Below are positions 8,018 to 11,119 of a stretch of 11,119 nt of DNA, piece after piece. Within the stretch, counting starts at the first letter, position 1. The number at the start of each line of letters is the position of its first letter. Both the position numbers and the translations under genes were made by a program. The DNA comes from Bacilli bacterium (GTDB lineage: Bacteria; Bacillota_I; Bacilli_A; RF39; UBA660). The stretch is taken from assembly GCA_017888105.1 (NCBI GenBank), contig JAGHGS010000093.1, forward strand, positions 1 through 11,119, in the 5' to 3' direction. The notes under the pieces are model-generated. The model was not told the origin of the DNA. It searched no databases and was given only the letters and a program-made list of their open reading frames with translations.

Positions 8018-8377
8018 ATGAATTATTTATTATGTTGTTTATACTTAATTTTTACTACATGTGGAGTCATATTTATGAAATTAGGCGGAGATAGTTTGAA
8101 ATTTTCTGTTGCAGCGAACGGTATAGCATTTAAAATCGGGATTTTAACATTCTTGGGATTCGTATTTTATCTTTTAAGTTTTATTCTATGGCAAAAACTA
8201 TTAGTAAGCTATAATATTTCTTTTATAATACCTGTATTAACAAGTTTGTCTCAAATATTATCGGTAATTGCAGCTTTTATAATTTTTAAAGAACCCATAA
8301 CTACTTACAAAGTGATCGGTATTGTTCTAATAATTGGTGGAATAGCCTTACTTTCACTTAAAGGTGTAAATTCATGA
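8018..8377 (+). CDS. EamA/SMR-like four-helix small membrane protein, candidate polyprenyl-phosphate sugar flippase
   Basis: A 119-residue protein with four hydrophobic segments (about 2-20, 38-58, 68-90 and 97-114). GVIFMKLGGDSL (16-27) fits the first-helix Lys region of SMR/EamA proteins, and FKEPITTYKVIGIVLIIGGI (90-109) fits the typical last-helix signature. Small proteins of this fold include the ArnE/ArnF pair, which flips aminoarabinose-phosphoundecaprenol. Its place after a polyprenyl-phosphate sugar synthase domain suggests the same job: moving the lipid-linked sugar to the outer leaflet for the GT-C domain. An AGAAAGG site (8004-8010) precedes the start. A drug-efflux role is less likely in this context. 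Fold is fairly sure, substrate is inferred. Confidence 0.8.
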   Translation: MNYLLCCLYLIFTTCGVIFMKLGGDSLKFSVAANGIAFKIGILTFLGFVFYLLSFILWQKLLVSYNISFIIPVLTSLSQILSVIAAFIIFKEPITTYKVIGIVLIIGGIALLSLKGVNS

Positions 8378-10146
8378 AAAAAATAGTTATTTTTGATTTT
8401 GATAATACAATTACTAAAGAAGACAGCTTTAATGATTTCTTAAAATATACTTTTGGAAAGAAAAAATTTTATCTAACTATGTTAAAAAAATGCATTAAGA
8501 TAATGTTATATAAAACTAACCTAATAAGTAATGCTAAAGTTAAAACTGATATTTTTAAAGCATTTTACAAAAATAAAAAATATAAAACTTACCAGACGGA
8601 TTGTGAAAATTATGTTAAAAATAGATTAAATGACATAATAAATAATAATATAAAGGATATAATTGTTCAATATCAAAATAAAAAATATGAAATGGTAATT
8701 CTAAGTGCATCATTTAAGGAATGGATTGAGCCATGGGCTCAAAGCAATGGATTTAATATGGTTATATGTTCATCTTTCGCAATAAGTAATGGGATAATCA
8801 ATGGAAAAATAGAAGAAAAAAATTCATGCTACGGAGAGAATAAATTGAGAATGCTATTAAATTACATCCCAAATATTGATAAAGAATATTCTGAAATAAT
8901 TGCGTTTGGAGACTCTAAAAGTGATAAATATTATTTGAATAAGGCAACAACAGCATTTTTAATAAAAAAAGGAAATTTAAAGCCTATAAATGAATATGCT
9001 GTTGTTACAGATGGCTTGTGGAGAAAAAGTCTTAGTGCCATAAGATCCTTAGGAAAAAAGGGTGTTAATGTGATTGTTACAGGTGATACCCATTTATCAA
9101 CGGGTATGTGGTCAAGATATTGCTTTAAAAGAAGAAAAGTAAGTAATTTAAATCAAGATGAACCCAAATTTCGCGAAAAGTTTTTAGAAATTTTATATAA
9201 TTGTCCTAAGAAACCTGTCTTATTTCCAATGGAAGAATCAACCATACTTTGGTGCAGTCAAAATATGGAACTAATTAAAAACTTATGCTATATTTTACTA
9301 CCACCAAAAAAAAGCATGGAAATAGCTTTAAGCAAATCGTTAACAGTAAGACATGCGCAAAAAATTAATATTCCATGTCCTAAAACATTTTATCCCAAAA
9401 ATGCCCAAGAATTAAAAGAATTAATTGCCAGTGAAGAAATGTCAGATTATGTCATTAAACCATACCACGGAAGTGGCTCAGCTGGTTTATTATACGGAAG
9501 TGAATCAAAAGACGTAAATTTAAACGAACATTGGAACAAATATGGTGATTTAATTCTTCAAGAAAGAATTCCTGCTCAAGGAGAAGGAGTAGGTGTTTCT
9601 GTAATATTTGACAGAAATCACAATGTTAAAGCATATTTTGCTCATAAAAGAATTGAGCAATATCCTAATTCAGGAGGACCTAGTACACAAAGAATTGGAA
9701 TTGAAAACAAAGACTTAGTTAACAAAAGTATAAAATTGTTAAAATCATTAAATTGGGTAGGAGTAGCCATGGTAGAATGGAAATATAATCCTAATATAAA
9801 TGATTATGTTCTTATGGAAATTAATCCCAGATTTTGGGGAAGCTTAGAATTAGCAGTTCGCTCTGGAGTGGATTTTCCATATTTATATTATCAAATTGCT
9901 AAAAATCGTGAAGTTTCTAAAATAATTAAATATGATTTGAATTATAATTGTAGATGGCTAATCCCAGGAGATATACTTAGATATTTGACAAAAAAGGATC
10001 GTGAAAGTTTTAAAAAGTTTTGTAAAGGAATTTTTAAAAATTCAGAAGAATGGGACAAAAATGATAAACGAGGCTTTTTTGCAAGTATATGGTGTCAAGG
10101 GTTACTTATACTTAATCCAAAATATTGGAAATATATAAGAAAGTAG
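8374..10146 (+). CDS. HAD-superfamily phosphatase domain fused to ATP-grasp ligase domain
   Basis: A 590-residue soluble two-domain protein. Residues 1-200 are a HAD-IB-type phosphatase: nucleophile motif DFDNT (8-12, with D8 and D10), LSAS (110-113), K157 in GENKLRML and GDSKSD (179-184), so all four catalytic motifs are kept. After a very short linker, residues 207-590 are an ATP-grasp enzyme: a pre-grasp domain starting VVTDGLWRKSLSAIRSLG (210-227), ATP-binding YVIKPYHGSGSAG (359-371), QERIPAQGEGVGVS (396-409), MVEWK (466-470) and metal-binding MEINPRFWGS (481-490). ATP-grasp enzymes join a carboxylate to an amine, thiol or similar group through an acyl phosphate. Both domains look catalytically competent. 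The gene overlaps the flippase-like gene as ATGA and precedes a deacetylase gene by 6 bases. The substrate is unknown; a role in tailoring a glycan sugar is inferred. Confidence 0.87.
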   Translation: MKKIVIFDFDNTITKEDSFNDFLKYTFGKKKFYLTMLKKCIKIMLYKTNLISNAKVKTDIFKAFYKNKKYKTYQTDCENYVKNRLNDIINNNIKDIIVQYQNKKYEMVILSASFKEWIEPWAQSNGFNMVICSSFAISNGIINGKIEEKNSCYGENKLRMLLNYIPNIDKEYSEIIAFGDSKSDKYYLNKATTAFLIKKGNLKPINEYAVVTDGLWRKSLSAIRSLGKKGVNVIVTGDTHLSTGMWSRYCFKRRKVSNLNQDEPKFREKFLEILYNCPKKPVLFPMEESTILWCSQNMELIKNLCYILLPPKKSMEIALSKSLTVRHAQKINIPCPKTFYPKNAQELKELIASEEMSDYVIKPYHGSGSAGLLYGSESKDVNLNEHWNKYGDLILQERIPAQGEGVGVSVIFDRNHNVKAYFAHKRIEQYPNSGGPSTQRIGIENKDLVNKSIKLLKSLNWVGVAMVEWKYNPNINDYVLMEINPRFWGSLELAVRSGVDFPYLYYQIAKNREVSKIIKYDLNYNCRWLIPGDILRYLTKKDRESFKKFCKGIFKNSEEWDKNDKRGFFASIWCQGLLILNPKYWKYIRK

Positions 10147-10152
10147 GGTTTT

Positions 10153-10980
10153 ATGAAAAATATAATAACAATTGATTTAGAAGACTGGTATCATTGCAAT
10201 TTAGGCGAGAATAATGTTTTAGAAAAAAGAAATAGTACTGTTGAGAAAAATACTATTGAAATTTTAAGATTATTAAAAAAATACAATGCCAAAGCAACTT
10301 TTTTTTCATTAGGGACTGTTGCAGAAGATTTTCCAAAACTTATAAAAAAAATTGATGAAGATGGTCATGAAGTAGCTTCTCATGGATATGGACATCAATT
10401 AGTTTATGACTTGACGCCTGAAGAATTTGCTGAAGATATAAAGAAATCAAAGAAAATATTAGAAAGGATTATTGATAAAAAAGTCATTGGTTATCGAGCA
10501 CCATCTTGGTCTATCATTGAACAAAATTTATGGGCATTAGAAATTTTAGAAAAATCAGGATTCAAATATTCGTCAAGTATCTTTCCAATAAAAACGTTTT
10601 TATATGGAATTCCAGATGCTCCAACATATCCTAACAAGCCAACAGTAAACGGTAAACAACTAGATATTTATGAATTTCCACCTGGAGTAGCCAATTTTGT
10701 AATAAAAAAATTAGGCTTTTCTGGAGGATTCTATTTTAGATTTTTTCCGTTTTTTATAATTAAAAATATAATCCAAAGAAAGAATAAAAAGAATATCCCA
10801 GTAATTTGCTATTTGCATCCATGGGAAATTGATGAAAATCCGCCTAAGTTACAATTAAAAGGAATTAACAAAATAATTCACTATTATGGCATTAAAAGAT
10901 GTAAAAAGAAATTTGAAAAGCTATTGAATACATTTGAATTTACAAGTATAGAAGAATATTTAGAAAAAATGAAAAAATAA
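10153..10980 (+). CDS. Polysaccharide deacetylase (NodB/CE4-like, with DUF3473-type C-terminus)
   Basis: A 275-residue metal-dependent carbohydrate deacetylase. Motif 1 is TIDLEDW (6-12) with D8 and D11, motif 2 is SHGYGH with metal-ligand His 77 and His 81, motif 3 is RAPSW (115-119), followed by SSIFPIKTFLYGIPDAP (141-157) and the late YLHPWEID (220-227) with H222. The C-terminal part (about 173-270), with SGGFYFRFFPF (190-200), fits DUF3473, as found in exopolysaccharide-locus (XrtA-associated) deacetylases. Catalytic motif 1 begins at residue 6, so there is no room for a signal peptide or anchor: the enzyme should act in the cytoplasm, on a nucleotide sugar or lipid-linked intermediate. 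The residue before SSIFP is Ser (S140), where Asp is common. The Shine-Dalgarno site is weak (AGGG, 10145-10148, partly in the previous stop codon). It is the last gene of the operon. Confidence 0.92.
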   Translation: MKNIITIDLEDWYHCNLGENNVLEKRNSTVEKNTIEILRLLKKYNAKATFFSLGTVAEDFPKLIKKIDEDGHEVASHGYGHQLVYDLTPEEFAEDIKKSKKILERIIDKKVIGYRAPSWSIIEQNLWALEILEKSGFKYSSSIFPIKTFLYGIPDAPTYPNKPTVNGKQLDIYEFPPGVANFVIKKLGFSGGFYFRFFPFFIIKNIIQRKNKKNIPVICYLHPWEIDENPPKLQLKGINKIIHYYGIKRCKKKFEKLLNTFEFTSIEEYLEKMKK

Positions 10981-11008
10981 TTTTATTTATCCAAAGTTGT
11001 GTTAAACA
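10981..11008 (+). other. Short 3' intergenic gap after the operon
   Basis: Twenty-eight AT-rich bases between the deacetylase stop and the stop of the possible minus-strand frame. No stable GC-containing hairpin followed by a T-run is visible on either strand, so no intrinsic terminator can be called. Confidence 0.5.
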
Positions 11009-11119
11009 TTATGACTGATTAAGATATTCAGCATAAGCAATATTCAAGTCTATAGGCATTTTTACTTTAAATATATCATTGGATTTAATATAATTATTAT
11101 TAATAATAATATTAGTATA
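11009..11119 (-). CDS. Possible C-terminal end of a convergent gene (36 codons, runs off the window)
   Basis: On the minus strand a frame is open from the right edge to a TAA at 11011-11009, giving 36 residues. The end, KVKMPIDLNIAYAEYLNQS, looks like a natural amphipathic C-terminus. It vaguely recalls the Asp-Leu…Ile-Ala tail of nucleotidyltransferases that activate sugars (IspD/NeuA-like), but this is a weak resemblance. The beginning is low-complexity (IIINNN), encoded by an AT palindrome at 11093-11110. A 36-codon open frame can occur by chance in DNA this AT-rich, so the call rests mainly on the sensible-looking final 19 residues and on the absence of any + strand gene here. Confidence 0.4.
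   Translation of the reverse strand, partial: YTNIIINNNYIKSNDIFKVKMPIDLNIAYAEYLNQS

Noticed and set aside
11093..11110. Perfect 18-base palindrome made only of A and T
   Set aside because: It has no loop, no GC pairs and no following T-run, and it is explained by low-complexity codons or base composition, so it is not called as a terminator or binding site.

Overview
This window is a stretch of a cell-surface polysaccharide gene cluster from a very AT-rich Firmicute (Bacillota). Hand counts on sample lines give about 18-30% G+C in most genes, and more in the epimerase gene. TGA is used as a stop (at 5519-5521 and 8375-8377) and Shine-Dalgarno sites are of the AGGAG type, so this is the standard bacterial code and not a Mycoplasma-type one. 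Codon use and gene content would suit an uncultured gut Clostridia/Bacilli lineage, but the species cannot be named from the sequence.

Layout: ten genes lie head to tail on the + strand from position 1 to 10980. Gaps are at most 13 bases and several genes overlap, so this reads as one operon whose promoter lies upstream of the window. First come the end of an ABC-2 export permease and its ATPase (TagG/TagH or Wzm/Wzt type). Next are two cytoplasmic glycosyltransferase genes with related GT-B domains, the second fused to a GT2 domain. A UDP-GlcNAc 2-epimerase (UDP-ManNAc supply) follows. Then comes a lipid-linked-sugar cassette: a large GT-C membrane protein fused to a DPM1/GtrB-like GT2 synthase, a DUF2304 membrane protein and an EamA/SMR-like small membrane protein. 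Last are a HAD phosphatase fused to an ATP-grasp ligase and a polysaccharide deacetylase of the DUF3473 type. Beyond 10980 there is no + strand gene. A minus-strand reading frame enters from the right edge and stops at 11009, so it may be the convergent neighbour.

How the genes may work together (inference): the cytoplasmic glycosyltransferases build a glycan on a lipid carrier using ManNAc or another sugar, and the ABC transporter exports it. The GT-C/GT2 fusion with its two small membrane partners would make a polyprenyl-phosphate sugar, flip it and add the sugar on the outer face, as in three-component Gtr systems. The deacetylase has no signal peptide and the HAD/ATP-grasp protein looks soluble, so they may tailor a sugar inside the cell, for example by freeing an amine and then ligating a carboxylate to it. 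The most unusual features are the two fusions, GT-C+GT2 and HAD+ATP-grasp, and the pairing of the latter with a cytosolic-looking deacetylase. No mobile element, tRNA, rRNA, CRISPR array or clear terminator was seen.
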